From Sarcocystis neurona (taxonomy: Eukaryota; Apicomplexa; Conoidasida; Eucoccidiorida; Sarcocystidae), in assembly GCA_000727475.1 (NCBI GenBank), contig KL647307.1, positions 898,701-962,700 of the forward strand: 64,000 bases of DNA, read 5' to 3'. A program made the translations under genes and the position numbers. Every line of letters begins with the position of its first letter. Position 1 is the stretch's first letter. This document shows, piece after piece, positions 10,102 through 23,267 of this stretch. The notes under the pieces were generated by a model, which was not told where the DNA came from, did not search any database, and saw only the letters and a list, made by a program, of their open reading frames with translations.

Positions 10102-13100
10102 ATGGCAACGCTGCTGCAGGAATTTCTCGAGAAGGAGAAATGGCAGAAATCGTCCCGCGATGTTGGCTGCGTGACGTCATCTTGGAAGCGCATGCAGCGG
10201 AAGCAACAAAAGACGAGCAACAACAGCAGCTGTGGCAGCAGCAGCAGCGACGCGAGCAGCACCTGCGGCGAACGAAGCGCCAGCAGCACCCAGGCGACTA
10301 GCAGCAGCAATGCTCCTGAAAGCTGCGGGTCTGCTGTCCACAAGGCACTTCCAAATAAACAGCTGCACTTCTTACTGCCTCCCACAAATGCAGCAGCAGC
10401 ACTTCTGAAAGAGGAGGAGGAAGAACTCGGAGTTGCCGTCGCACCGGTACATGCAGAGGAGAGGAATGCTTCTTCTTCACAGAGCCGCAAGCCGGGCCTG
10501 GAGCAGAACTCACCTTCTCGTCTGTCTTCTTCTCCACGTCTTCTCTGTTCGTCTGCTTCGTCGTCTCCCGCTTCCGTCCAGACTTCTACTTCTTCTTCGC
10601 ATGTGGGTGGGGAGACGCAGCAGCAGAAGGACGTGGACAAAGAGCCTCCACGCATGCAAGGACAGAGAGACCCGCGTTGCAGCGTCAAGCAGCTACACAA
10701 AGAGCAGCAGAATAGCAGCAGCAACAGCAGCAGAAGAAGCGACGGCAGCCTCAGCAACGGCAACGGCAGGTGCAGCTACAGCAGTACCAGCGGATGGAGC
10801 GAGAGCAGCAGCGGGACGAGCATCGCTGTTAGAGAGGACGCAATGTCGTCTTCATCTTCTGTGCGGACAAGGAAGCAACAGCAGCAGCGACAAACACACC
10901 GAGAGGGACAGCAGAAGCCCTCTCCTTCTGCAACGTCTACCACTACTGCTACTACTGCCACGTCTTCTTCGGCCTTCTCTTCATCCTCTTCCTCAGCCTC
11001 TGCTTCTTCCTTGTATTCTCCGTCTCCACCTTCTTTTTCGTTCGTTCCTTGTGCCGCAGCGGCGTCTCTGCCCGTGCTGCGGCATGCAGCGGCGATTGTC
11101 GAGGCCGTGCAGCAGCACCAAGTGACACTTGTCCTCGGGGAGACGGGAAGCGGCAAGACCACGCAGATTCCTCAGCTGCTGCATGCGGCTGGGTTTGCTG
11201 CCACCGGGGTCATCGGCATCACCCAGCCGCGACGTGTCGCTGCGGTTTCTCTCGCTGCGCGCGTCGCGCAGGAGATCCGCGCCAGGCAAAAGCAGCAACA
11301 GGAGCGAGAGCAGCAGCAGCCGCGACTGCAGCAACAGCAGCAGCAGCAGCGACAGCAGCAGCTACCCCGGGAGTCTGAGGAGCACCAGCAGCTGACGGAG
11401 CGTTTCGCGCAGCAGAGATGTGGTCCGGAGCAACAGCAGCAGCACGTGAACGCGGCTGGTGAGCATCAACACGAGAAGGACGAAGAAGACGAGGAAGGGG
11501 ACGAGGAGAGATACAGGCATGGCGGTGTACGTGTAAAAGCGCCGGGAGTGAGGAAGCGAGACAACGTCGTCGCAGGAGGGGAGAAACGGCGGGTGGCGAT
11601 AGAAGTTTCTGGCTGCAGCAGCAAGGAGCAACAGCAGCGGAACATGGGAGACGAGGGGACGAAACAAGGAGCAGGAACAAGAGAAGGATCTGCTGGGTCT
11701 GCCTGCTGGAGAACAGAGAGAAAACGCGTCCTTCGCTCCGAAGGAGAGGGTGTTGCAAAGAAGCTACTGCACTCCCGTGGCGCCACTTGCCCTGCCGACG
11801 CAGACGCAGAAGCAGGAGAAGCAGCAGTGTCGAGAGGAACAGCAGGAGGAGAAAAGACAGCGGTAGGGGAAAGCGAGGGAGGGGAGCTGGCAAGAGCGCG
11901 AGCAGGCGAGAGAGCACCGGCAGGAGCAGGTGACGCAGGCGCAGGCGACAGCGCAGCAGCCGCGACGTGCGGTGGTGAATTCGCTTTTGTACGCAGCAGC
12001 GTAGGCGGTGGTCGCGATGGGCGTTTGAGAGGAAGACGTGCTGCTGGGACTGCTGCGTGCGGCGGTTCCGAGCGCTCTTTTTCTTCTTCGGCTTCTCTGC
12101 GGGGCGCGCGTGACGGCGCGAAGGGAACAGCAGCAGGAGGGGAACGAGGCAACGAAGAGAATATGGGTCTAGGTGGGCTGGTGGGGTATAGCGTACGGTT
12201 TGAAGACGTGAGCAGCCGACAGACGAGAATTAAATTTCTGACGGACGGGCTGCTGCTGAGGGAAGCAATCGGCGACCCTCTCTTGCTGCAGTATTCGGTC
12301 GTAATTGTCGACGAAGCGCACGAACGGTCCCTGCGCTCCGACGTGCTGCTGGGCTACCTGAAGCTGCTGCAGCAACAGCAGCGCAGGGGCAATCTCCGGC
12401 TGCTGGTGATGTCTGCGACGCTCGACGCAAAGAAGTTTCTCTCGTTTTTCCCCGAGGCCAAACTCCTCGCAGTCCCGGGACGGTCCTTCCCTCTAAAAAT
12501 TTTGCATGCGGCAGAGCCTCAGGAGGATTACGTCGAGGTGCGTGCAGAAACAAGACGCGCGCCTCCCGACTTCTCTTCTGCATGCATGTGTCGAAAGCTC
12601 TCTGTTTCATAGCGGACAGATATACACGCCTCTGAAGAGACACACCGTGTCTGCACGACGTGCTTCGAACAGACCTCTCTTTATCACAGTCCATGACCAA
12701 AGTCTCGTATATGTAGGGGAGCGCACATGTAGACATAAACGTGGACATCGCGCTCTGCGTACACTTATAGATATAGGTATACGTACGTAGGCAATCCAGC
12801 TGGCAATAGACGCCTGTGTATGTGCGTATACATCTGTTGAATATGGCGCTCTGCGTATATGTATATATATAGCTATAAGTAGGTAGGTAATACAACTGGC
12901 AGTAGACGCCTCTGTGTGTATGTGTGTGCATACACCTCTTGAAGTCATAGTATGATCGCACCGCACAGAGAGTTGCCACACGGTGTACGTATGCGTGAAG
13001 AGATCCGCATATACATGACATATATATATATATGTATAAATGCTACATGCGAATATATATACATGTCTACGCAACATATATATATATTCATTTATACGTG

Positions 13101-16100
13101 CGCCGGTGAGGCATTCGCTATGGTCAGTGCAGCCGCACCCTTTTCTGCGGAAGTGCCACACATCTTCTGCATTCCCCTGCTGCTCTCCTCTTCTCCTCCC
13201 TCTCGGAACCACGCGTCCCTCTCTCCTGCCCTGTAGCTACTGTCCGCGCATACCACCATAATGTAGAAATATATGCCTACACATATATCCGCGCATATAT
13301 ATATATATATAGATAGATAGGTAGATAGAGAGTTAGATATGGATATAAACATGTGCATATGTGTGGGTGTTGTGTGCGTGTTATGACGCACCTATAGCAT
13401 CTTTCCTAAACATGAATATGTATGACACACAACACATATACGCACTAGTACACAATCAAACGTACACATATATATAGATATATATATATATATGTATCTA
13501 TACACATTCCTTGATCTGTGAACTGGTGAGGACGGTGTGAGGGAAGCCTCGGGAGGGAATCTTCGAGGAGTTTACATGTGTGTGTATCTACGTGTAGTAC
13601 ATTCGTTTCATTGGTGCTGGCAAGAACGCCTGTCCTGCGTCTGTCTGTCGCGTAGGCAGTTGCTGTCTCTGTCGCATGCGTCCCTACTGCTGCTGGTGCT
13701 GCTCGTTCACCGGCGGCATCGCAGGTGTTGCAGCGGTGCTGTCGCGTGTGTCGCTCTTTCTCACGTCTTCTCTGCTGCTCGGCCCACACCTCCGTATCTT
13801 CTGCATTTCTGCAGCTGCTGTCTTTCTTCTTTCTTTGTAGTCCCAACGAATGTCCTACGAAATTGCTCTTCCTTGTTCATTGCTGCTGCATAACCAGTTA
13901 TCTTATGTCGGTGGTAGTTGAACTCTTGCATTGATTTTTTTGGCGGCTATGTTTTTTCTGCGTCTCCGGTGAATCTAGTCCTCTCTTCCATAGGAGTTCT
14001 TCGTCTTACCGTCATCCTTCTAGCTTCAGCACGTCTGCTTCTGCGTCTGCTATATGTACCGCTCCTCCTCTGTCTTTTCTCGTGCAGCGAGGTCTGATAA
14101 GTGTAGTAGGGTCGTTGCGTTTCTCTTCCTTGTCCGAGTAACTCTTCTGTCGTCCCCCCGCTGCTGCAGTCTCGTGCTTCTCGTTTTCGGTGAGACGGTA
14201 CTACCTGCTTTGCTGCCGCTAAATCTGTATTTTTCTTGCCGCAGGCAGCCTTGGTAGCAGCCCTGCAGATCCATGTCTCTGCTGCTGCCGGGGACATCCT
14301 CATTTTCCTGCCTGGTCAAGAAGATATTGAGGCCGTCCATTTACTGCTGCTAGAAAAGCGCCGTCTTCTCCGCGCTGCTGCTGCACTTGCAAGTAGTCGT
14401 GCGGCTGCTCTCCTGCAGCGCACAAGCAGCAGCAGCAGCGCTGGTGAGACGGATCAGTCATCCTCTGCTGCGGCAGCCACTTCGGCTGCTGCAGTTCACG
14501 TTGCTGCTGCGGCTCCCCCTGCTGCACCACTTCCTGCTGCCGCTGCTGAAGGTGCAGCTTCCGCTTTTTCTTCTTCATCCGTCTCCGCGTTATGCTCTTC
14601 CTCGTCTTCTGGTCCCGCTGCTTCCTCTTCTTCTGCGCTTCCTTCCTCTTCTTCCGTAAATGCTGTTGGAACTGGTGCAGGGGGAGCCGCCGTACGTGTT
14701 TGTCTCCGAATCGGAGAGCAAACTTTTACGCAGCAGCTTCCCCTGCGAGACCTGGTCGTGTGTCCGCTCTACGCTGCGCTGCCCTTCGATCAACAGAAAG
14801 CTGTATTTGAGCCAGCTCCTGTGGGCTCAAGGAAGGTAGGCTTATATGAAAATTTACCACGTCTGTGTCTATTAAATGAGTAAGTGCGTGCCGTGGTCCT
14901 CGAAAAAAAAATGTGGATCCAGGTACATACATAAGTGTACCTCTACACGTGCGTATACGTATATATACGAATGCACCCGTACATATTAAAATATACACAT
15001 GTATACGTCTATGTGTATATATGCGCATATATATATATATGTGCATGCGTATGCATGCGTTTATGTATATGCATAGAACGTATCTGTGTGTATGCGTATG
15101 TGTATGTACGCGTATCCACAAGTATATACATACATGGCTGAGTATTTATGCGTGTATATAAGTTTGTGTGAATGCTTGGCGTGCATTTTTGCGTGGCCTT
15201 GTACAACTCTGTGAGGGCGGCGGCCATTCCCTGGATTCGAACTGACAGGCACGTCTCTGGGAGTGCAGAAGTCTGTCATTCCACGCGTCTGCATCTTTCC
15301 TTATACTTGTATATAGGTGACAATGGGTTGTATATATTTGTATAGACGTATGTGTATGTGTAAGTGTTTGAAGAGCACGCGGACGAAGGGAGCCATGCGT
15401 CGTGAGGGGTGTGCGTTCACGCCAAGGTGTGGAGCGAGGGTGGAACTGCTTGGACTTTCTTTTTTTCTGCGGTGTGGCTCTTAGATCATTTTGGCGACAA
15501 ATATAGCAGAGACTTCCATCACCGTTCAAGGTATTCGGTATGTCATCGATAGCGGGCTGGTCAAAAACAAAGTGGTGAACCACCGTAGCGGCATCGAAGC
15601 GCTTGTCGTGCGAGAAATTTCGAAGGAGTCGGCGGCCCAGCGTGCTGGCAGAGCTGCGAGGGAAGCGCCAGGTATGCCTTTCCTCCACTCTCCCTCTTCT
15701 TTACTCTTCTTGTCTTCGTCGTCATCTCTTTTGACTCGCGCGATATGTGCCTATAGATATATATATATATATATATGTACACATATGTATGTGTACGTAG
15801 TGATGTGTGTGCATACACACATGTATATGCACACATATATGTCATATAATATATATATATATATGTGTAACAGTGTTCTTGCGTCAATACTCATAGATAT
15901 GTATGCTCATAGTATGCAATGTATGCAGCCGTACGTACGTAATTACGTGTGCATCCATGTGTGTGTGTGTGTGTGTATTTGTATGTCTGTATACTTACAG
16001 ACGTGCATATTTGTATACGTGCAGATTCATCTGGCACAGGCGCACGCATGTGTACATCTATATATGTATGTGTGTACGTGTAAACGCACGCTGGTTTTCC

Positions 16101-19100
16101 TTTCAGTAGCTCTCGACTCTTTATTTTACCCGGTGCCTTTTATTCGTCCTTCCTGTTGGGCGGTTCTCTCTTTCTATTCCATCTTCTCTCGTCTGAAGTA
16201 CTCCCTGCGTTGGACTCCTATATGCGCGGCACTGATTTTCTCTGCCCTGTGTCTGATTTGCCCCTTTCTACGTCTCCGCCCGTCACAATGACTAGACGTC
16301 TTCCCCGCCACTCCTCGTATGCACATATATATATATATATATATATATATCTGCACACATGCATGTATGTATATATACATGTGTGCATATATATGTATGT
16401 ATATATATTGCATGTCCATGTGTGTGGGCGTGTGCGTTTCATATCCTGCGAGTAACACGTTGCTCGTATGCGTCGGCCCATGCGTATGTGGGGCTCGCTT
16501 TCTCTTTTCCCTTGGCTGCGTCTCACGCTGAGCGTCCATTTCTTATTTCTGTTGTGAATCTGTAGGTCCTCCTCAGAGTTCCTCTGTTTTTGTGCACCTC
16601 TGTGCCGCCTCTTGAAGGTGCGGCCACTACTTTCTCTTCTCGTGTGACAGCTAATCTATTTCTGTGTGTCGACTTCGTTAGTCGTCGGTCCGTATAGCTC
16701 TTCCGCCTTTTGCAAGGGGAAGTGCAGAACACCACGGACGCGCGAGCAGTGTTTTCCTGTTGTTTGTGTGGGGAGTTCATACCAGCGGCAATTTAGATTG
16801 TCGCGTCTCTCTGCCGCCCACCTCGTCAAGTGAATTGCAATAGAAAGCACGCAAGTACTGCAGAGCTGCTTTCTTTCAATGTTGTCCGAGGAACAGGGTA
16901 CTGCGCTGTGTGCCTTGCTCCTATCTCTTCACCAGGCCTTGTCGTTCTCGTCTTGTTCTGCTGCGTGCCCTCTCTTGAAAACAGCTGGAGAAGTTGTCAC
17001 TATCAAATTCACTATACATGCGCATGTTTGTGTGTGTTTGTATATGTGTGCGGAAGGAGGACGGTGGGAACATGTTGAAAGGACGGCAACAGGCTCGTGG
17101 GTGAAGTTACCTGCAGGAGTTTTCTCTCTGACATTCGCGTTCCCAGGGGGTCTCGTTTTTCACGTTGCCATTAAGCGAAAGTGGCACAGAAACCTGCGAA
17201 CCGATGTGTCGTGTGTACATAGAGAGAAAGTGAGAGCGAGATACAGAGAAAAGGGAAGGACAGGAAAGTAGAGATTCATACATGGCTGAAAAGAGAGCGA
17301 GAGTGAAAGGGAGGGAGAAGAGCGAAGGAGAGGAAAATAGAGATTGATACATGGTTGCACGTCATATAGGGAGTTTTTGCAGTCTGAAGAAAAAGCGGCA
17401 TTAAGATGTGCGTGCGCGTGTATCACAGACGGAGTATGTATGTGTTTTGTAGGGGCGTGTATACACATGTACGTGTGTGTTTATAAATGTGTATGGATAT
17501 GCGCGTGTACATCTTCTGTTCTTGATGAACGGGAAAAAGCAGCAGCAGCAGCTGCAGCAACACGTGTGTGTGGCTGCTTTTCCTTCCGGTTTCTGAGAAG
17601 AGGAGGTGCATCGGGTGAGATAGTAGGTACGCAGGATAACACCGCGCCGTCTGCGTTGGCCTTGTCTCGCTGTCTTTCTGTCCTCCTGTTCCGGCGTCTC
17701 TTTTCTCTCCTTTTCTGTCTCTCCGCCGGTCTTCCCGTTCCCCCGCAGGCTTCCTTTCTTTCGTCCTGTGTTGTGTGCATGATACATTTCCGTAAAGACA
17801 GCAGCAACACCTGATCGCCGCTGCACGTCTCGTGTGAAACTGGGATGACGATTACTCAGGGTCCGTGTACAGACTTTACACGGAAGAAACTTACGAGAAA
17901 TTCAAGACGCACCGAGAACCAGAGATCGTCTCCAGCGACCTGGGACAAGTTTATCTCGAATTAAAGGTAAGCAACTTCATATGGCATGCGTGCACCTCTA
18001 CGCATCGATATGTATGTATATATGTATGTATACATACACGCATACTGTCGATATATCTATGTGTACACATATATAAATGATTATATCTGTCGAAGTATGT
18101 GTGCAGGGCAACAACCACCAGCAGTGGCATGTACTCGGGCAACCCCAAATCAGTGTGTACTTAGAGGGGTCCCTTGGGAGGAACGTGGAAGGAATGCATA
18201 TATAAATATATCCCCGCATGTGTGCGTGTGTCGTTGTTTCTATGCGTGGATGTTTGCGTGCGTGCAGCTGTTCGTACGCCTGCGTATGGATAACTGTTCT
18301 CTCAGTTGTACATACTTTTTCTCGAACAGTTCCGTCTCTGCTGTCCCCGTATACGCTTTGTGTATGTGTATGTGTGTGTGTACGTGTGTACTTAAATATG
18401 TGTGCCTGGCATACATATATATATATATATATACATATATGCAGTGGTGTGTGTCTCCGGTGATTAATTGTGTATCTGTGCATATGTGTTTCTATGTCCC
18501 TCTCTATGTGTATGTGCGTGCTTCAGGCTCTGAGAGTAGCAAATCCTCTCGAATTTCCGTTTCTCGATCCTCCGTCTCCGGAGGCCTTCTTCAACGCCGG
18601 TCGTACGCTGCACCGAATCGGCGCACTGGATGCTAAAGGGGAACTCACAACTGTAGGGTAAGAAGTGATCCGCACATGCAGAACAGCCTTGAGATGAACT
18701 ACCTGCAGTATAATATGCGCACGCAGGTATCTGTTTATGTCTTGTGGTGCAGGGTGCGTATGTGGGAGAGGCAGAACCGAAACCAGAGGCAGCAGCAGCG
18801 TCGGGAGGAATAGTGGACCCCACGTTTCCCCACGCATGTGTGTGTAGCCATGTATGTGTGTGTAGCAGAGGCAGAAGTCGCCAAACTTCGCGGAGTGACA
18901 GACACACGAGTAGGGGCAACGAGAGCAGCAAAGCTAAGAGCTCTGTCATTTCATCGTTCACCCAGTTGTTTGATCCCACGGGGCACCCAGCAGGGTCGTG
19001 CTGGAGAGGTGCTCGCACTCATGCGGAAGAGCTTCTACGTTCCGGCGGATATGTCAAGGACACAGACGTACTCCGCACTTGTCCACACTTAAAAATACAA

Positions 19101-22100
19101 CGGCGCCCATGCGGAGTGCTAGACAGAAACCTAGCACCATGTGGTCCACGATTTGCTATACATAGAGAGAGAAAGAGAGAGAGAGAGTTCGGTAGGTAGA
19201 CAGATCTATATACAGGCGTACGCGATATACGCGACAAGCAAAACAGTGAGGAGAGACGCACGCAAGACACCTTTCATCTTCGCCTATTCGCAGCTGAGAG
19301 AGTCGCTTTTCTGACGGTCTGCAAAGATGCAAACTCTCCTGTTCACAACTTTGCGAGTGTCTTCGCTGCGTTACGTACTGAGTGGGTGGTTGCCCGCACA
19401 TGTGTGCGCTGTCGTTTTAATAGTAAGCGAGTGCATTGTTTTTGCAGCAGTACGCCTGCATTGCGTTCAAATCCTTGCGCCGATGTAGGCCACTTGTAGT
19501 CCCGCCATATACCAGATGGGAGATTTGTATAAACGTGGGTGAGTCTGTCTATCGTTGATAGGCAGAAAATGAAAAGTAGAAGGCGAGGAGCGCAGAGGTT
19601 GGTTTCCACCTGGGTATGTGCATCAAAATACAAAGATATTCTGTGTGTGTGTGTATATATATATATGTATAGAGAGAGAGGGACAGAGAGGGAGACACGT
19701 GTTCGATCATAAACAAGCAGTATACGCCCCTTGTCTTGACGTCTGCGGGGGCAAGCAGTGGGTTGCAACCACGACATTCTTCGAGTGGAGACGCTTGCAG
19801 AAGCAGCAGCAGCGGCCGCGTCTCTGACATTCTTTTGTTCACAGGAGACAGCTGAGTGCCTTGCCGTTGTCACCGCTATTGGGAAAGCTACTGCTGGAGT
19901 CTGTCCGGCTCGGATGTACAGCAGAGATTTTAACGATCGTCGCCATGCTTTCGACTGAGTCTTTGTGGAGCAATTGTCGCAGTGTCTCTGGTAAGGAACG
20001 CAGAGGCAGCAGTCGCAGCGGCAACAGTCACAGAAACAGACAGCAGGAGAAGGAGCAGCAGTGCTCGTAGAAGGAAGAAGGAGAGACGGAGGATAAGGAT
20101 CTGGACGATGTAGACTGCGCGACGATGCTGTTGCACGAGGCAGCAAGGCGGTGGTTGTAGTGAGTGTTTTGTACGTATACATATATGTGTCTACGTGTAC
20201 ATGTTTATTCATGTGTGTATGGATGTAGCAGCTCGGTGTAAAACTAACATTAGCATGCAGCGTCGTACAGGGAGGGATAAGCACTGTTACAGCGCAGCAG
20301 GTTGTATCAGAAACGAAGTTGTGTGCGTCACAGTTCCAACGCAGTACTGAAATTTGTGTAGAGACGCCTCGTTGTCAACGCGTAGGTGCGTATTTACAGC
20401 ACTAACATCGTGTAGCGACCGGTAGCGTCCAGGCCATTATACAGAGAAGGAGCACGTAGGCGACCCACGGGCGGATATAAAGCTGCTAAGCATTTGCAGC
20501 AGTGCATGGACGCACTCCGCCCCACACCTGAATAATAAGTAGTGAATAACGATACATAGACTTCTGTGAAGACACACAAATATGCCTTGATGCGTTCAGA
20601 GGTGCACACATATGGATATATATGGATGTATAATTCTACGTGAGTACTGCGCACAGGATAGCACGTGTGTTGGAGGACGCTACGGTACTTCAGACTTCCT
20701 GTGGAGCTCACTTTACGAGTATGCAACACACGTGTGAACGTGTGCATACGCACAGATGAGAACGTGGTAGCGCAATGATATGTAGACACATATTTGAATC
20801 TGCAGAAAGGTACAAAATTATAACGTTACGTGTCTTCTTAGTGAGCAAGTTTTCTTTTATGCTGCAAACGCGTGTTCACACCGATCTTGCGCGGAATGCG
20901 TGCTGCAGGGTCGAGGACCCAGCGACTCTCTGACACGCGACGGCGTATTATCATCGAGCAGAGCGACCATCTGACGCTGCTCAATGCGTACAACAAATGG
21001 TGTGAGGTGGGCTTCCATATCTGTGGGACGTAAGGTGCACATTTGGTGCCTCCCACCTGAGGTTGTGTCCTGTTGTCAAACGAGAACTCTCTGTCCTGCT
21101 GTATGGATCTGTCAGCGTGTGTGCGTACATGTGTGTGTCTATACATATAGTCTGCGTACATATTTTTACGTGTGTAGGTGAGGGTGCGTTTTGTCAGTTT
21201 CTGCTTACGTGCTTCCGCGCGTGTCGTTATATGGGCTCTATCAAGTTCTGCCGTTCAGCAGCAAAAGCCAGCCACATTTACTTGACTCGTCGAAGGCAAG
21301 TGATGCAGCGTTGTGCAAACGATATATGGAGACCAGCGTTGCTCTGTGCCCGTAGCGCACACGCCGCTTCGAGCTTTGAACTGCGCAGAATTGTTCTTGC
21401 GTTGTCGGATGCGTACGCTTGTGCTTATACCTATATATATATGTGTTTGTATTTGTATGTCGCAGGTAGACGACTCACGAGCAGATGCAAGGCTGTTAAT
21501 CGTTTGCAGCTCCGTGTGGACGTAGTCCGCTACCTACTAGAATAAGGAGTAGTGAACGAGGATTAACAGATATATGTGCGTATATGCGTATATTAGTATA
21601 TATCGATATGTACCCAAACGTATGCTCGTATACAGGTGCATGCCAAATACCACGTGTATGCATATATGTTTTATGTACACAAGTGGTTCTAGAATGAGGA
21701 CGTGGACCTGCTTGTATGCACATACAGGTGTACGTACACTTAAATGCGGAACGCCTCACGTATCTTCGCTTCCGTATGAAATATTATGGGCGATTCTCGT
21801 TGTTGCTGTCAGGCATCCGACCAGAACGCGTTCTGTCGAGAATACGGATTGCATTCTACTGCACTGCGGCGGGCAGCACAGATCCGTCAGCAGTTGGAGG
21901 AACTAGTGAAGTCTTCGCATATCGGAGCAAAAGAGATAAAAGAAGGGGGCTCTCACGATAACTGGGCACTGGTGCGCCAGTGCCTTGCTTCTGGCTGCTG
22001 GCTGAATACTGCACGGCTCCAGCGGGATGGAATTTCTTACGTTACTACAGTGAGTGGTGCATATAGTGAAACGTGAAGCGGAAAAGATGAACAAAACTGG

Positions 22101-23267
22101 ACTGTGCAGGGCGGACAGTGCTGAGGGGATGGATGTCTGCATATTCATGTACAAACCGAACGCAATCAACTACTTAGATCTTAAGTCTGTGTGCGGATAC
22201 ACCCTGTGTACTGGAACGAAGTAAGGCTGGACGAGAGGCGTATGCAAGGTGTAAACGAGTGCTTTTTGGACCTTGACCCACCGCAGGTGTCGCATCAGAG
22301 TGATATATGTGCTCTGACACAGTGTAGAGACGGCTGCAGTGACAGTGTTGAAAGAGTGTTTTTCCGGTGCCTGACCACTGCAGGTGCTGCACAACTGGGA
22401 AATGTTGTTGAACAGTAGCAACGCGAATTCACAAAGGCCGGGGTAGAACGTGTCTTGTTGGAGATGGGGAATTCCGTAGATGGAACGGATTTGTAGGAGC
22501 ATGCACAGTAATGAGAGCGCACGTCAGAAATGGAGAAAGGGTTGCAATCTACAACTGGTGAATGTTTGCTCGGTGACGTATTTATACGTGCCTTTGAACT
22601 TCATCGTTTATACGTGGCAGACACTACTTGTGGACTGTTTCGCAGGCACGATCGAATTTCGTGCATGTTGGTGCAGGACAAAAGGGCCAGAAGATGATGC
22701 GTGCGATGTGTATTGCACACTTTAGCGGTGGGCTGCTTCTCACCTTCTCTGTCTACCTTCAGAGCTGGTTAGCATATCCTTAAATGAAGTAATTTACTAC
22801 AACAGGCGCACGCATGTGCAACGAGAAACAACGAGTGTTCCTATGTTTCGTGTGGCACGCGTAAAGCTGCTGTTTCACTGATCTCTGCTGCGGCGCTTCA
22901 GGTACAACGACTTGTCGCTAAATTGCATCCGTCTTCTGTGTTATTTGGGAAGACGCCGCTGCCAGGGTAAGCGCGAATTGTTGACTAGATTCCTTCTTTC
23001 GTGACGTACGAAGTTTGGACTTCTGACTTTGCTTCACTCAGCGTTAGTTCTCTGGTCATTCGGGGAGCCTCTTGGAGTGTTTCACAACGTATGAAAGTGT
23101 CGTATTGCGCGTTTTCCTTCCTGTGTTTGTCACCTTTCAGGTATATCGTCTACAGCGAGTACGTACAAACAACGAAGCCGTATTTACGATGTGTCACTGC
23201 TATCGAAGGAGGCTGGCTGCACCAGTTGGTGCCGCGTTGGTTCAGTGCAGTTGAAAATGCTGTGTAA
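10102..23267 (+). CDS. DEAH-box RNA helicase, DHX33-like, ten exons
   Basis: ATP-dependent RNA helicase. Exons 10102-12537, 14245-14835, 15485-15671, 17860-17966, 18527-18657, 19845-19990, 20909-21006, 21813-22049, 22902-22966 and 23141-23267 keep phase and give 1374 residues. Motifs: I GETGSGKT (about 346), Ia TQPRRVAA (about 374), DEAH (about 737), SAT (about 770), FLPGQEDIE and NIAETSIT. Winged-helix/ratchet stretches follow ([26 protein letters not shown]), then an OB-fold end ([30 protein letters not shown]). [15 protein letters not shown] across intron 1 and the [11 protein letters not shown] stretch fit DHX33, a nucleolar helicase, better than DHX35 or Prp22. I took the ATG at 10102; the same frame is open upstream without another ATG. 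Oddities: a ~240-residue Ser/Gln-rich N-terminus, a ~300-residue low-complexity insert between motifs Ia and Ib, and QRAGRAAR at motif VI where QRxGRAGR is usual. Confidence 0.93.
10200..11400 (+). repeat. CAG-type homopolymer-encoding tracts in helicase exon 1
   Basis: Repeated AGC, CAG and GCA runs encode Ser, Gln and Ala stretches on the plus strand, with the densest Gln runs at about 11290-11400 inside the RecA1 insertion. They are coding because the frame stays open for 2.4 kb between the ATG and motif-bearing sequence. Complementary minus frames (Leu/Cys/Ala) are shadows. Confidence 0.75.
12749..12943. repeat. Two-copy ~96-bp tandem duplication in helicase intron 1
   Basis: CGCTCTGCGT at 12751 recurs at 12847. 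Both copies continue through a TA-rich step, GTAGGYAATMCARCTGGCA and TAGACGCCT, and end in YYTSTTGAA. The copies have diverged by substitutions and small indels around the microsatellite core. Confidence 0.7.
17226..17356. repeat. Two-copy ~66-bp GA-rich tandem duplication in helicase intron 3
   Basis: A purine-rich unit ending TAGAGATTCATACATGGCTG (about 17226-17288) is followed by a diverged copy ending TAGAGATTGATACATGGTTG (about 17291-17356). Both lie in the intron between helicase exons 3 and 4. Confidence 0.6.

Noticed and set aside
11219..12152. Minus-strand frames of 228-232 codons opposite helicase exon 1
   Set aside because: Shadows of the CAG/GCA-rich coding strand; the plus strand carries all helicase motifs.
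15205..15285. GGATTCGAAC stretch resembling a tRNA T-loop on the minus strand
   Set aside because: The flanking bases do not form a 5-bp T stem, and no acceptor stem, D arm or anticodon arm can be folded around it.
19343..20284. 313-codon minus-strand frame
   Set aside because: Antisense to helicase exon 6, whose phase and sequence fit on the plus strand; no family or splice support.
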